Of a stretch of 64,000 nt of DNA, positions 1 to 10,703 are shown piece after piece. How positions within the stretch are numbered: the stretch's first letter is position 1; each line of letters begins with the position of its first letter. Source of the stretch: Phenylobacterium sp. (lineage in GTDB: Bacteria > Pseudomonadota > Alphaproteobacteria > Caulobacterales > Caulobacteraceae). The stretch covers positions 1-64,000 of the forward strand of contig NZ_JAUYAW010000009.1 in NCBI RefSeq assembly GCF_030693405.1, written 5' to 3'. Made by a program: the position numbers and the translations under genes. Under the pieces are notes generated by a model. The model worked only from the letters and a program-made list of their open reading frames with translations, was not told where the DNA came from and did no database searches.

Positions 1-137
1 CCATGATCGGCCTGGTGGCGGTGATGCTGCAGGGCTTCACGGTGGACGGTCTGTGGCCGGGCCTGGTGGCCGCCGTCGTCACCGGTCTCACCAGCTGGGT
101 CGGCCACATGCTGATCCGCGACGAGGCCGGACGTTAA
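1..137 (+). CDS. C-terminal end of a small membrane protein, phage-holin/YvlD-like (partial)
   Basis: The reading frame is open from the window edge and stops at TAA 135-137; only the last 44 or so residues are visible. They form a hydrophobic hairpin: a segment GLVAVMLQGFTVDGLWPGL, then AAVVTGLTSWVGHML, and a short charged tail. A G-F-x-V-x-G-x-W turn between two membrane helices is typical of the PF04020 'phage holin 4, superfamily IV' (YvlD-like) proteins, which are ordinary bacterial inner-membrane proteins of unknown role and not prophage holins. The start lies outside the window, so length and family are inferred from the tail only. Confidence 0.55.
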   Translation, partial: MIGLVAVMLQGFTVDGLWPGLVAAVVTGLTSWVGHMLIRDEAGR

Positions 138-167
138 GCCCGGCGGCGCGGCCCGGCCGACCAAAGA

Positions 168-200
168 AATAGGGCGGAGCCGTGAGGCTCCGCCCTTCTC
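168..200 (-). terminator. Terminator between the membrane protein and groEL
   Basis: Perfect 10-bp stem GGGCGGAGCC / GGCTCCGCCC with a GTGA tetraloop. Read leftward (end of groEL) it is followed by the T-rich TATTTCTTT. Read rightward it is followed by TTCTC, so it may also end the convergent gene. Confidence 0.8.
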
Positions 201-229
201 GTCTTGAGAAAGCTTGGGTTCGCTTGGAC

Positions 230-1915
<1,686 letters not shown>

Positions 1916-1991
1916 TCATCCCGGATCGCGCGCCTTGGCCGTATGTCTTCACCCGCCTTGCGGCGGGCCGGGTCGGCGAGGGGCCGGGGTC

Positions 1992-2279
1992 TTAGTCGAG
2001 GACGCCCAGGACGTCGCTTTCCTTCATGATCAGCAGGTCTTCACCTTCGAGCTTGATCTCGGTGCCCGACCACTTGCCGAACAGGATGCGATCGCCGGTC
2101 TTGACGTCCAGGGGCTGGACCTTGCCGCTTTCATCGCGGGCGCCGGGGCCGACGGCGATGATTTCGCCTTCCTGCGGCTTTTCCTTCACGGTGTCGGGAA
2201 TGATGATCCCGCCCTTGGTCTTCTGTTCTTCCTCGACACGCCGCACGAGGACGCGGTCTCCCAAAGGACGAAACGCCAT
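1992..2279 (-). CDS. groES: 10 kDa co-chaperonin GroES
   Basis: Heptameric lid of the GroEL chamber. The start [18 protein letters not shown] is chosen because it gives 95 residues, the family length; the frame remains open for 17 codons upstream but those codons (rich in Ser, Asn and Trp) are not GroES-like. The mobile loop region [15 protein letters not shown] (about 16-31) and the roof segment are present, ending VLGVLD. First gene of the operon with groEL. The CIRCE operator lies 66 bp upstream of the start codon. Confidence 0.97.
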   Translation of the reverse strand: MAFRPLGDRVLVRRVEEEQKTKGGIIIPDTVKEKPQEGEIIAVGPGARDESGKVQPLDVKTGDRILFGKWSGTEIKLEGEDLLIMKESDVLGVLD

Positions 2280-2344
2280 TTTGGTCTTGCTCCATTCGGA
2301 ACTATTGGAATTGCGATGAGGCCAGCTCACGCGGTCGGCGCATA

Positions 2345-2371
2345 TTAGCAGCCGCCGACCCCGAGTGCTAA
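2345..2371 (-). promoter_or_regulatory. CIRCE operator (HrcA target) of groESL
   Basis: 27-bp inverted repeat in the arrangement 9 bp - 9 bp - 9 bp. On the plus strand the right arm GAGTGCTAA is a perfect consensus arm; the left arm TTAGCAGCC differs from TTAGCACTC at two positions. The spacer is GCCGACCCC. CIRCE is the binding site of the heat-shock repressor HrcA, so repression of groES-groEL by HrcA is expected. hrcA itself is not in the window. Confidence 0.92.
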
Positions 2372-2381
2372 CGCGGCCTGG

Positions 2382-2410
2382 AATTAGGAAGGACGGCCTG
2401 CGGAGTCAAG
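2382..2410 (-). promoter_or_regulatory. Candidate groES promoter
   Basis: Reading leftward, CTTGACT (complement of 2404-2410) lies 16 bp ahead of CTAATT (complement of 2382-2387), just upstream of CIRCE. The -35 fits both the housekeeping TTGACG and the heat-shock CTTGAA patterns. The -10 is only a fair match to either. The position directly in front of the operator is the main support. Confidence 0.45.
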
Positions 2411-2513
2411 CTTCGCCGGAGCGATTGACGCTTAAGTCGGACTGGGGCGGCCGCCAGGAATTCTGTCGGAAGCTTAACTGGATAGGCGCCATGGCCGTGC
2501 CTATCTGTGACCT

Positions 2514-2603
2514 ATGGTCAAGCTCTTCAAAGTCCTTCCCGCCCTGATGGCCCTGGCTGGCGTGCTCAGCCTGTTCGCCCTCACGCGGCCGGCCACCTTC
2601 TGA
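2514..2603 (+). CDS. Possible 29-residue hydrophobic peptide
   Basis: ATG 2514 opens a 29-codon frame whose product begins MVKLFKVLPALMALAGVLSL and ends at TGA 2601-2603. Two lysines precede one hydrophobic stretch, like a single-pass membrane peptide or a bare signal peptide. There is no clear ribosome-binding site. It lies in the 394-bp gap between groES and the TetR gene. It may be a remnant of a secreted protein or chance coding; I do not recognise it. Confidence 0.25.
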   Translation: MVKLFKVLPALMALAGVLSLFALTRPATF

Positions 2604-2673
2604 GGCGCCTTGCGCGGACTCTCCACCCCGGCGCTTGACCTGCAGGCCGCCGGCGTCCTCCACTGCGCCGATC

Positions 2674-3363
2674 ATGGGGAAATCAACCGCCACCGCGGGG
2701 CCGGCCCGGGGGCGCAGGCCCAAGGGCCAGGGCCCTGATCTGCGCGAAGCCATACTGAACGCCGCCGAGGAGCTGTTCTCCCGGCACGGCTTCTATGGCG
2801 TCACCGTGCGCCAGGTGGCGACCGAGGCCGGCGTCGACACCGCCCTGATCCACTACTATTTCGGCGCCAAGCGCGAGCTGTTCGATGCGGTCTTCGCCCG
2901 CCGGGCCGAGATCCTCAACCGTGAGCGGCTGGAGGCCATGGCCGCCTATCAGGCGGCTCATCCCCACGATCTGAAGGTCGAAGGGGTGATCGAAGCCTTC
3001 ATAGGCCCGCTGTTGGACCGCTCCATGACCCAGGATCCGGGCTGGAAGAACTATTTCCGCCTGGTGGCCCTGGTGAACAACACCCCGGCCTGGGGCGGCG
3101 AGACCATGCACCGCTTCTTCGATCCCGTGGTGCACAGGCTGATCGACACCCTGAAGGCCGCCCTGCCCGAGGCCGAGATCGACGACCTCTACTGGTGCTA
3201 CCAGTTCCTCACCGGGGCGATGATGCTGGCCCTGTCGGAGACCGGGCGCATCGATCAGCTGTCCGATGGCCTGTGCCGCTCGTCGGACCTGCAGGCGGTG
3301 CGCGAGCGCCTGTTCGCCTACTGCGCTGCGGGCCTTGAGACCGTGGTCCGACGCCGCGCCTGA
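2674..3363 (+). CDS. TetR/AcrR family transcriptional regulator
   Basis: 229 residues from ATG 2674. The N-terminal helix-turn-helix is clear: REAILNAAEELFSRHGFYGVTVRQVA, then TEAGVDTALIHYYFGAKRELF (about residues 22-70). The remaining 160 residues are an all-helical ligand/dimer domain with aromatic-rich helices such as DDLYWCYQFLTGAMM. It resembles regulators of acyl-CoA or terpenoid catabolism, although the ligand cannot be read from sequence. It lies directly upstream of, and in the same direction as, a TonB receptor whose promoter region holds a perfect 14-bp palindrome with a related half-site nearer this gene, so it is the obvious local repressor. The frame is open 13 codons further upstream; neither start has a good ribosome-binding site. 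Confidence 0.9.
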   Translation: MGKSTATAGPARGRRPKGQGPDLREAILNAAEELFSRHGFYGVTVRQVATEAGVDTALIHYYFGAKRELFDAVFARRAEILNRERLEAMAAYQAAHPHDLKVEGVIEAFIGPLLDRSMTQDPGWKNYFRLVALVNNTPAWGGETMHRFFDPVVHRLIDTLKAALPEAEIDDLYWCYQFLTGAMMLALSETGRIDQLSDGLCRSSDLQAVRERLFAYCAAGLETVVRRRA

Positions 3364-3389
3364 CCCGCTGCGAACGGGGGTGTTGCGGA

Positions 3390-3405
3390 AATTCACCAAC
3401 TCGCC
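3390..3405 (+). promoter_or_regulatory. Half-site related to the downstream operator
   Basis: AATTCACCAACT just after the TetR stop repeats the left half of the palindrome at 3476-3489 (AATTCACCAGCT). The right half is degraded. It could be a secondary operator that supports repressor cooperativity. Confidence 0.35.
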
Positions 3406-3469
3406 AAAAAATCGGCGGGCCGGCCCAATTGAGCCCTGGCGTAATGGCCACGGTTAAAGGCACACTCGC

Positions 3470-3489
3470 GCTAATTCACCAGCTGGTGA
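3470..3489 (+). promoter_or_regulatory. Candidate -10 box overlapping a 14-bp palindromic operator
   Basis: GCTAATTC (3470-3477) matches seven of eight positions of the Caulobacter housekeeping -10 pattern GCTANAWC. The perfect palindrome TCACCAGCTGGTGA (3476-3489) begins inside it and would cover the transcription start. This geometry fits repression by a TetR-type dimer, most likely the product of the gene just upstream. No good -35 was found. Confidence 0.6.
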
Positions 3490-3494
3490 GTTTA

Positions 3495-3506
3495 TGCGAC
3501 GTCGCA
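3495..3506. promoter_or_regulatory. 12-bp perfect palindrome in the TonB receptor leader
   Basis: TGCGACGTCGCA is self-complementary and lies between the putative operator and the ribosome-binding site GGGAGGAT of the receptor gene. It could be a second regulator site. GC-rich palindromes also arise by chance in this genome, hence the modest score. Confidence 0.3.
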
Positions 3507-3537
3507 CCTCACAAAGCGGCGCGTTGGGGAGGATAAA

Positions 3538-5751
3538 ATGAAGTCCATCTTGAAGGCTGCGCTCCTGGCGAGCGCGGCGATGGCGGCCATTCCAGGCGCC
3601 GCCGCCGCCCAGGCCCCCGCACAGGGGGTCTCCGTGGTCGAGGAATTGGTGGTCACCGCCCGCCGGCGCGAGGAAACCGTCAAGGACGTTCCCGTCGCCG
3701 TCACCGCCGTCACCGGCGAGCGCCTTGAGGCCACCGGCGCGGCCGACATCACCACCCTGCAGCAATCGACCCCCAATCTCACCGTTCAGGTGGCCCGGGG
3801 CTCAAACTCCACCCTGATCTCCTTCATCCGCGGGGTCGGCCAGCAGGATCCCCTGTGGGGCTTTGAGCCGGGGGTCGGGCTCTATGTGGACGACGTCTAC
3901 ATCGCCCGTCCGCAGGGCGCGGTACTGGACATCTTCGACATTGAGCGGATGGAGGTCCTGCGCGGACCCCAGGGCACGCTCTATGGCCGCAACACCATCG
4001 GCGGGGCGATCAAGTATGTGACCGCCAAGATCGACGGCGAGCCGGAGATGCGGTTCAAGGGCCAGCTCGGCTCCTACAACCAGCGCGACTTCATCGGCTC
4101 GGCCAAGGGCATGGTCAGCGACAGCCTCGGCGTCGGCCTGACCTGGGCCAGCTTCGACCGGGACGGTTATGGGACCAACCTGACCACCGGCGCCGAGCAC
4201 TATAACAAGGACGTGGCCGCGGCCCGGGCCACGGTGGAGTTTTCACCCACCCCGGACCTCTTCTTCCGCCTGGCCGGCGACATCGTCACCGACCGGTCCA
4301 ATCCCCGCCACGGTCACCGCGAAGTGGCTGCTTTCAACGCCCTGAACCAGCCGATCCCTGGCGGCGAGGTCCTGCCCAACGTCTATGACACCCGGGCCGG
4401 CGCCGGCGACAAGAACCGGGTGGAGAGCCGCGGCGTCTCGCTGCTGGGCGAATGGTCGGCCAGCGACTCCCTGACCTTCAAGTCGATCTCGGCCTATCGC
4501 GCCGGCGAGACCGCGGGCGAGATCGATTTCGACACCCTGCCGGCCCCCTTCCTGGACATCCCGGCCCGCTACAGCGACCACCAGTTTACCCAGGAACTGC
4601 AGCTGCTCTATTCGGGCGACCGGATGCAGGCGGTGGGCGGTCTGTTCTATCTGAACGCCACAGCGGCCGGCGCCTTCGACACCGTGCTGAGCCAGGCGGC
4701 GCTGACCATCGCCACGGCCGGCCATGTGGACACCGAAAGCTGGTCGGCCTTCGCCGATGTGAGCTTCGACCTGACCGAGGCGCTGACCCTGTCGGTGGGC
4801 GGCCGCTACACCCGGGACGAAAAGACCGGCGTGGTCTATCGCCAGAACTTTACGGGCATCCGTTCGCCCCTGTTCGGCAATCCCCTGGCCACGCCGGGCC
4901 TGGTGCGGTCGAACTTCACCAGCACCGACAGCTACGAGAAGTTCACCCCCCGGGTCAGCGTCAGCTACGACTTTGGCTCTGAGCTGACCGGCTACGCCTC
5001 CTATAGCCAGGGCTTCAAGTCCGGTGGCTTCGACATGCGCGCCGACGCCATCCTCACGCCCACCTCCCGGGACGGCTATGCGCCCGAGACGGTGGACTCC
5101 TACGAGGCGGGTCTGAAGGGCTACTTCTTCGACCGGCGCCTGAGCCTGAACACGGCGGTCTTCTACGCCCAGTATCAGGACCAGCAGGTCACCCTGCAGA
5201 CCCCGGTGGGCGCCTCCATCGCCAGCCAGGTGCTCAATGTCGGCGAATCTCACATGTCGGGCGCCGAGGTGGAGGGCGTCGCCTATCTGACTCCGGACCT
5301 CAGCGCCAACTTCGCCCTGGGCTATATCAAGGCGGAGTTTGACGAATACCGCGCCCTGAACCCGCTGACGGGCCGGGTGGAGGACTTCGCCAACAGCCGG
5401 GTGTTCCAGAACACTCCGGAATGGACCGGCGCCTTCAGCCTGACCTACCAGCGCGACCTGGGCGACAAGGGCAAGATCAGCTTCATCCCGTCGGCCTCCT
5501 ACCGCTCGTCCTTCTCCATGTTCGAGATCCCGTCGAGGCTCGATCAGGGCGCCTACTGGCTCTATGACGCCAGCCTGGTGTGGACTTCGGAAAGCGAGCG
5601 CTACCGGGTGGGCCTGCACGGCAAGAACCTCGGCGACGAGGCCTACCGGATCGGGGGCTACAACTTCCCCGGCGGCCTCTTCGCCAACTCCATCACCGCC
5701 TATTACGGGCCGCCGCAGACGGTGACCCTCTCCCTCGAAGCCAAGTTCTAG
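3538..5751 (+). CDS. TonB-dependent outer-membrane receptor
   Basis: 737 residues from an ATG preceded by a strong GGGAGGATAAA site. A signal peptide (about 1-24, cleaved after AAAA) is followed by the TonB box VVEELVVTA and RRREETVKDVPVAVT, then the plug domain (to about residue 165, with LRGPQGTLYGRNTIGGAI) and a 22-strand barrel ending in an aromatic residue (LEAKF). This class energises uptake of large or scarce substrates across the outer membrane with TonB-ExbBD. The style (no siderophore-specific motif, partners below) matches the Caulobacter/Sphingomonad receptors for plant-derived or lipidic compounds. It is followed by an MFS transporter and two acyl-CoA dehydrogenases, so the substrate probably enters beta-oxidation. 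Likely regulated by the TetR protein upstream. Confidence 0.95.
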   Translation: MKSILKAALLASAAMAAIPGAAAAQAPAQGVSVVEELVVTARRREETVKDVPVAVTAVTGERLEATGAADITTLQQSTPNLTVQVARGSNSTLISFIRGVGQQDPLWGFEPGVGLYVDDVYIARPQGAVLDIFDIERMEVLRGPQGTLYGRNTIGGAIKYVTAKIDGEPEMRFKGQLGSYNQRDFIGSAKGMVSDSLGVGLTWASFDRDGYGTNLTTGAEHYNKDVAAARATVEFSPTPDLFFRLAGDIVTDRSNPRHGHREVAAFNALNQPIPGGEVLPNVYDTRAGAGDKNRVESRGVSLLGEWSASDSLTFKSISAYRAGETAGEIDFDTLPAPFLDIPARYSDHQFTQELQLLYSGDRMQAVGGLFYLNATAAGAFDTVLSQAALTIATAGHVDTESWSAFADVSFDLTEALTLSVGGRYTRDEKTGVVYRQNFTGIRSPLFGNPLATPGLVRSNFTSTDSYEKFTPRVSVSYDFGSELTGYASYSQGFKSGGFDMRADAILTPTSRDGYAPETVDSYEAGLKGYFFDRRLSLNTAVFYAQYQDQQVTLQTPVGASIASQVLNVGESHMSGAEVEGVAYLTPDLSANFALGYIKAEFDEYRALNPLTGRVEDFANSRVFQNTPEWTGAFSLTYQRDLGDKGKISFIPSASYRSSFSMFEIPSRLDQGAYWLYDASLVWTSESERYRVGLHGKNLGDEAYRIGGYNFPGGLFANSITAYYGPPQTVTLSLEAKF

Positions 5752-5762
5752 TAGAGCTTAGC

Positions 5763-5800
5763 GGCCCGGCTCCTTTTGGGGGCCGGGCCTTCGTCTGTTT
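5763..5800 (+). terminator. Terminator after the TonB receptor
   Basis: 8-bp stem GGCCCGGC / GCCGGGCC (extendable through T.G and C-G pairs) and the T-rich tail TTCGTCTGTTTT. It lies between the receptor stop and the MFS start, so the MFS gene is either read through or has its own weak promoter. Confidence 0.65.
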
Positions 5801-5812
5801 TGCGGAGCTCTG

Positions 5813-7129
5813 ATGGACACCTCCCCCGACGCCGCCGCCCGTCCCCCCTTCGGGATCCGGCCGAGCCGCTATCCGGTCACCGTCCTTGGCGTGCTGATCG
5901 TCGCCTATACGTTCAACTTCCTCGACCGCCAGATCCTCGGAATCCTGGCCGGGCCGATCAAGGCCGAACTCGGCCTCACCGACAGCCAGCTCGGCCTGAT
6001 GGGCGGGCTGGCCTTCGCCCTCTTCTATACGGGCCTGGGCATTCCGGTGGCCTGGCTCGCCGACCGCTGGAGCCGCACCTGGATCATGACCGGGGCGCTG
6101 GCCCTGTGGAGTGGGTTCACCGCCCTGTGCGGCTTCGCCACCGGCTTCTGGACCCTGTTCCTCGCCCGGATGGGTGTGGGGATCGGCGAGGCCGGCGGCG
6201 TGGCCCCGGCCTATTCCCTGATCGCCGACTACTTCCCCAAGTCCCAGCGGGCCCGGGCGCTCGCGGCCTATTCCTTCGGCATCCCCATCGGCTCGGCCCT
6301 TGGCATCCTGTTCGGCGGCCTGATCGCCCATGCCATCGACTGGCGGGCGGCCTTCATCATCGTCGGCCTGGCCGGGATCGCCTTCGCCCCGATCTTCCGC
6401 CTGATCGTCAAGGAGCCCCGGCGCGGCGCCCAGGACGAACCGGCGGCCGCCCCTGTTCCGCCGCTCGCCGAACAGGCCCCGGCCGCCCCACCCCCCGGCG
6501 CGGTGGCGCTGCTGCTGCGCAAGCCCAGCTTCTGGCTGATCTCGCTTGGGGCGGCGGCCTCGTCGGTGTGCGGCTACGGGGTGGCCTTCTGGCTGCCCTC
6601 CTTCTTCGAGCGCAGCCTGGGCATGAGCCTGGTGGACCGTTCCATCTTCCTGGGGATCATCACCCTGGTGGGCGGGGTGATCGGCGTCTGGGCCGGTGGC
6701 TGGCTGGGCGACCGGCTCGGTCCCAAGCGCCCGGCCGCCTATCTGCTGGTGCCGGCGGCCGCCTTCCTGATCGCGTTGCCGTGCTTCTTCATGGCCATCC
6801 AGTCCCAGTCCCTGGCCCTGGCCTTCGTGCTGTTCATCATCCCCCAGGGGTTGAACCTGGCCTGGCTGGGACCGGTGATCACTGCGGTCCAGCATCTGGT
6901 GCCAGTGGCGCAGCGGTCGGTGGCCTCGGCCTGCTTCCTGTTCGTCAACAACCTGATCGGGCTGGGTTTGGGCACCTGGTATTTCGGCGCGGTGTCCGAC
7001 GCCCTGACCCCGAGGTTTGGTGAGGAATCCCTGCGCTACGCCATCTATTCGGGCTTGGCCTTCTATCTGGTGGCCTCGGCCCTGTTCGTCATCGGCGCCC
7101 GGCGGCTGAAGCACGACTGGGTGGCCTGA
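5813..7129 (+). CDS. Spinster-type MFS transporter
   Basis: 438 residues with twelve predicted membrane segments. Helix 1 carries NFLDRQILGIL, the D-R-x-x-x pattern typical of the spinster/GudP-like branch of the major facilitator superfamily. The cytoplasmic loop 2-3 has LADRWSR and loop 8-9 GDRLGPKRPA, both versions of the MFS loop motif. A proline/alanine-rich hydrophilic linker (about residues 205-225) joins the two six-helix halves. Bacterial members of this branch are commonly found beside catabolic gene sets and TonB receptors; it is inferred to take the receptor's cargo across the inner membrane. The ATG lies 8 bp behind GCGGAG. Confidence 0.88.
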   Translation: MDTSPDAAARPPFGIRPSRYPVTVLGVLIVAYTFNFLDRQILGILAGPIKAELGLTDSQLGLMGGLAFALFYTGLGIPVAWLADRWSRTWIMTGALALWSGFTALCGFATGFWTLFLARMGVGIGEAGGVAPAYSLIADYFPKSQRARALAAYSFGIPIGSALGILFGGLIAHAIDWRAAFIIVGLAGIAFAPIFRLIVKEPRRGAQDEPAAAPVPPLAEQAPAAPPPGAVALLLRKPSFWLISLGAAASSVCGYGVAFWLPSFFERSLGMSLVDRSIFLGIITLVGGVIGVWAGGWLGDRLGPKRPAAYLLVPAAAFLIALPCFFMAIQSQSLALAFVLFIIPQGLNLAWLGPVITAVQHLVPVAQRSVASACFLFVNNLIGLGLGTWYFGAVSDALTPRFGEESLRYAIYSGLAFYLVASALFVIGARRLKHDWVA

Positions 7130-7164
7130 GCCCCCAGTCGTTTCTCCCGCGTGCGAGCCAGGTC

Positions 7165-8463
7165 TCAGCGTGAGCCCACGGGCACGCGCTGGGCGTCCTG
7201 CTCGGCCGCAAGCTTCGCCTGCAGGTCGCCATACTTGGCCAATTCCATCTTCGCGATGGTCCGGTTGTGAACCTCGTCAGGGCCGTCGGCCAGCCGCAGG
7301 GTGCGCTGGCCGGCATAGGCCTTGGCCAGGCCGAAATCGCTGGTGACGCCTGCGCCGCCGTGCGCCTGGATGGCGTCGTCGATGACCTTGAGCGCCATGG
7401 TCGGGGCCTGGACCTTGATCATGGCGATCTCCAGCCGGGCGACCTTGTTGCCGGCCTTGTCCATCATGTCGGCGGCCTTCAGGCAGAGCAGGCGGGTCAT
7501 CTCGATATCGATGCGGGCCCGGGCGATGCGTTCTTCCCAGACCGAGTGCTCGGAGATCGCCTTGCCGAAGGCGGTGCGGCTCTTGAGCCTGCGGCACATC
7601 TTCTCGAGGGCGACCTCGGCCGCCCCGATGGTGCGCATGCAATGGTGGATCCGCCCCGGCCCCAGGCGCGCCTGGCTGATCTCGAAGCCGCGGCCTTCCC
7701 CCAGCAGCAGGGCCTCATGCACGGGCACCCGGACATTCTCCAGCACCGCTTCGGCATGGCCATGGGGGGCGTCGTCATAGCCGAACACCGGCAGCATCCG
7801 CACGATCTTCACGCCCGGCGCGTCCATGGGCACCAGGACCTGGCTCTGCTGCTGGTGGCGCGGCGCTTCCAGGTCGGTCTTGCCCATGACCACGGCCACC
7901 TTGCAGCGGGGATCGCCCATGCCAGAGGACCACCACTTGCGGCCGTTGATCACATAATGGTCCCCATCGCGGACGATACGGGTCTCGATATTGGTGGCGT
8001 CCGAGGAGGCCACCTGGGGCTCGGTCATCAGGAAGGCCGAACGGATCTCGCCGTTCATCAGGGGGCGCAGCCAACGCTCCTTCTGGGCGAGGGTCCCATA
8101 GCGGTTGAGGATTTCCATATTGCCGGTGTCCGGCGCCGAGCAGTTGAACACCTCTGAGGCGAACTCGACCCGTCCCGTGATCTCGGCGATGGGGGCGTAT
8201 TCCAGATTTGTCAGCTGCTCGCCCTCGAAGACGAAGCTGTCGTCCACATGGGCGACGCCGGAGGACGGCGGCATGAACATGTTCCAGAGCCCGGCGGCCC
8301 TGGCCTTGGCCTTCAGCTCTTCGATCACCGGCAGGACCTTCCACCGCTCCCCTTGCGCCTGCTGGGCCTCATAGAGCGGGACCGCCGGGATCACATGCTC
8401 GGCCATGAAGGCCTCGACCCGGGCGATCAGAGCCTTCTGCCGTGCCGAATATTCGAAATCCAT
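7165..8463 (-). CDS. Acyl-CoA dehydrogenase (ACAD10/11-like)
   Basis: 432 residues from ATG 8463, preceded by GGAAGG; an upstream TTG is disfavoured because it lies inside a palindromic operator. FAD-dependent alpha,beta-dehydrogenation of an acyl-CoA, electrons going to ETF. Visible landmarks are the first half [11 protein letters not shown], the flavin/substrate motif [16 protein letters not shown], the long helix [15 protein letters not shown] and the C-terminal [18 protein letters not shown]. In this subfamily the Asp of ADGPDEVH occupies the place where short- and medium-chain enzymes have the catalytic Glu (inference from alignment knowledge). Paralogous to the gene at 8646, with which it is divergent. 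A PsrA-like box sits 14 bp before its start. Confidence 0.92.
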   Translation of the reverse strand: MDFEYSARQKALIARVEAFMAEHVIPAVPLYEAQQAQGERWKVLPVIEELKAKARAAGLWNMFMPPSSGVAHVDDSFVFEGEQLTNLEYAPIAEITGRVEFASEVFNCSAPDTGNMEILNRYGTLAQKERWLRPLMNGEIRSAFLMTEPQVASSDATNIETRIVRDGDHYVINGRKWWSSGMGDPRCKVAVVMGKTDLEAPRHQQQSQVLVPMDAPGVKIVRMLPVFGYDDAPHGHAEAVLENVRVPVHEALLLGEGRGFEISQARLGPGRIHHCMRTIGAAEVALEKMCRRLKSRTAFGKAISEHSVWEERIARARIDIEMTRLLCLKAADMMDKAGNKVARLEIAMIKVQAPTMALKVIDDAIQAHGGAGVTSDFGLAKAYAGQRTLRLADGPDEVHNRTIAKMELAKYGDLQAKLAAEQDAQRVPVGSR

Positions 8464-8476
8464 GGGCCGCGCCTTC

Positions 8477-8498
8477 CGTTCAAACAAATGTTTGAACG
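8477..8498 (-). promoter_or_regulatory. Perfect 22-bp palindromic operator (PsrA-like box)
   Basis: Arms CGTTCAAACA and TGTTTGAACG, each 10 bp and perfectly complementary, separated by AA. The core is CAAAC-N4-GTTTG, the pattern described for PsrA, a TetR-family fatty-acid-responsive repressor. It lies 14-35 bp upstream of the acyl-CoA dehydrogenase start codon and would cover its ribosome-binding region or transcription start. A TetR-type repressor that responds to acyl-CoA is inferred; whether that is the protein encoded at 2674 is unknown. Confidence 0.75.
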
Positions 8499-8645
8499 CC
8501 TTTTAGGCCCCCCAGACGAACAGGCGTTTGATTTTCAGCAATTCTGCGCCAATGGTGGGGAAGAGATCGATCCGGGCGCGTCCTGGCCCCCTGCGGCCGG
8601 CCCCCGGCGCCCCGCTTCAACGCCCATGTCCCCGGGAGGACCACG

Positions 8646-9965
<1,320 letters not shown>

Positions 9966-9997
9966 GCTCGCGAGGCCTAAACTGGACGTTAGACCCC

Positions 9998-10027
9998 AAG
10001 GCCCCGGCGTCACCGCCGGGGCCTTTC
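9998..10027 (+). terminator. Rho-independent terminator
   Basis: 10-bp stem GGCCCCGGCG / CGCCGGGGCC with loop TCAC, extended by AA/TT pairs, followed by TTTC. Ends the acyl-CoA dehydrogenase transcript. Confidence 0.85.
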
Positions 10028-10070
10028 GGCTTTCTGGCGGTCAAGCTTCTGCGGGTGTATGCGGTTGGCC

Positions 10071-10595
10071 ATGAGCCTGCCGATCCGATTCCGCCGCCTG
10101 ACCGCCGCTGAAGCCCGGGCCCATGCGGACGCGCTGGGCGAGCTGCTGGCGGTCTGCGTGGCCGGCGGCGCCTCGGTGTCGTTTCTGGCGGGCCTTGAGC
10201 CTGATCGCGCCAGCCAGTGGTGGGCCGGGCAACTCGGCGCCGACGACGGTCGCGCCATCATCGTCGGCGAGGACGAGACCGGCCTCTGCGGCGTGGTCCA
10301 GGTGATCCCGGCCGGCCCAGAGAACCAGCCCCATCGCGGCGACGTGGCCAAGATGCTGGTCCATCCCCGGGCCCGCCGCCAGGGCGTGGGCGCAGGTCTC
10401 CTGCGCGAGGCCGAGGCGGCCGCCCGGGACATGGGCCTGACGCTCCTGGTGCTCGACACCGTCACCGGCGGTGACGCCGAACGCCTCTACGCCCGCGGCG
10501 ATTGGGTCCGCGTCGGCGTCATCCCGCAATTCGCCCTTTCCACAGACGGTCGGCCCGAGGCCACCACCGTCTTTTACAAGGCGCTCGCCCAATGA
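10071..10595 (+). CDS. GNAT family N-acetyltransferase
   Basis: 174 residues. The acetyl-CoA binding signature is easily seen: DVAKMLVHPRARRQGVGAGLLREAEAAARDMG (motif A with R/Q-x-x-G-x-G/A), followed by LLVLDTVTGGDAERLYARGDWVRVGVIP (motif B with the typical 'L Y x R x G W' end). The acceptor cannot be deduced. ATG 10071 (MSLPIRFRRL) is preferred over ATG 10059 because GNAT proteins usually begin right at the first beta strand; ribosome-binding support is weak for both. The TauE pair begins just downstream. Confidence 0.88.
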   Translation: MSLPIRFRRLTAAEARAHADALGELLAVCVAGGASVSFLAGLEPDRASQWWAGQLGADDGRAIIVGEDETGLCGVVQVIPAGPENQPHRGDVAKMLVHPRARRQGVGAGLLREAEAAARDMGLTLLVLDTVTGGDAERLYARGDWVRVGVIPQFALSTDGRPEATTVFYKALAQ

Positions 10596-10703
10596 GGCTT
10601 GCAGCGCCAGCTCCGTCCCGCGCGCGACGCGCTGCGGACCGTTTCCCGGCGGCGGCCTGTGCCCGCCGTTCGGGGCCGGCCGCTCAACTGGAGGCTACCC
10701 CTC

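Noticed and set aside
1..137. Prophage holin
   Set aside because: The family name is historical; there are no other phage genes, and the following operon is groESL.
2365..2547. 60-codon open frame upstream of the TetR gene
   Set aside because: It spans CIRCE and the groES promoter region and shows no ribosome-binding site.
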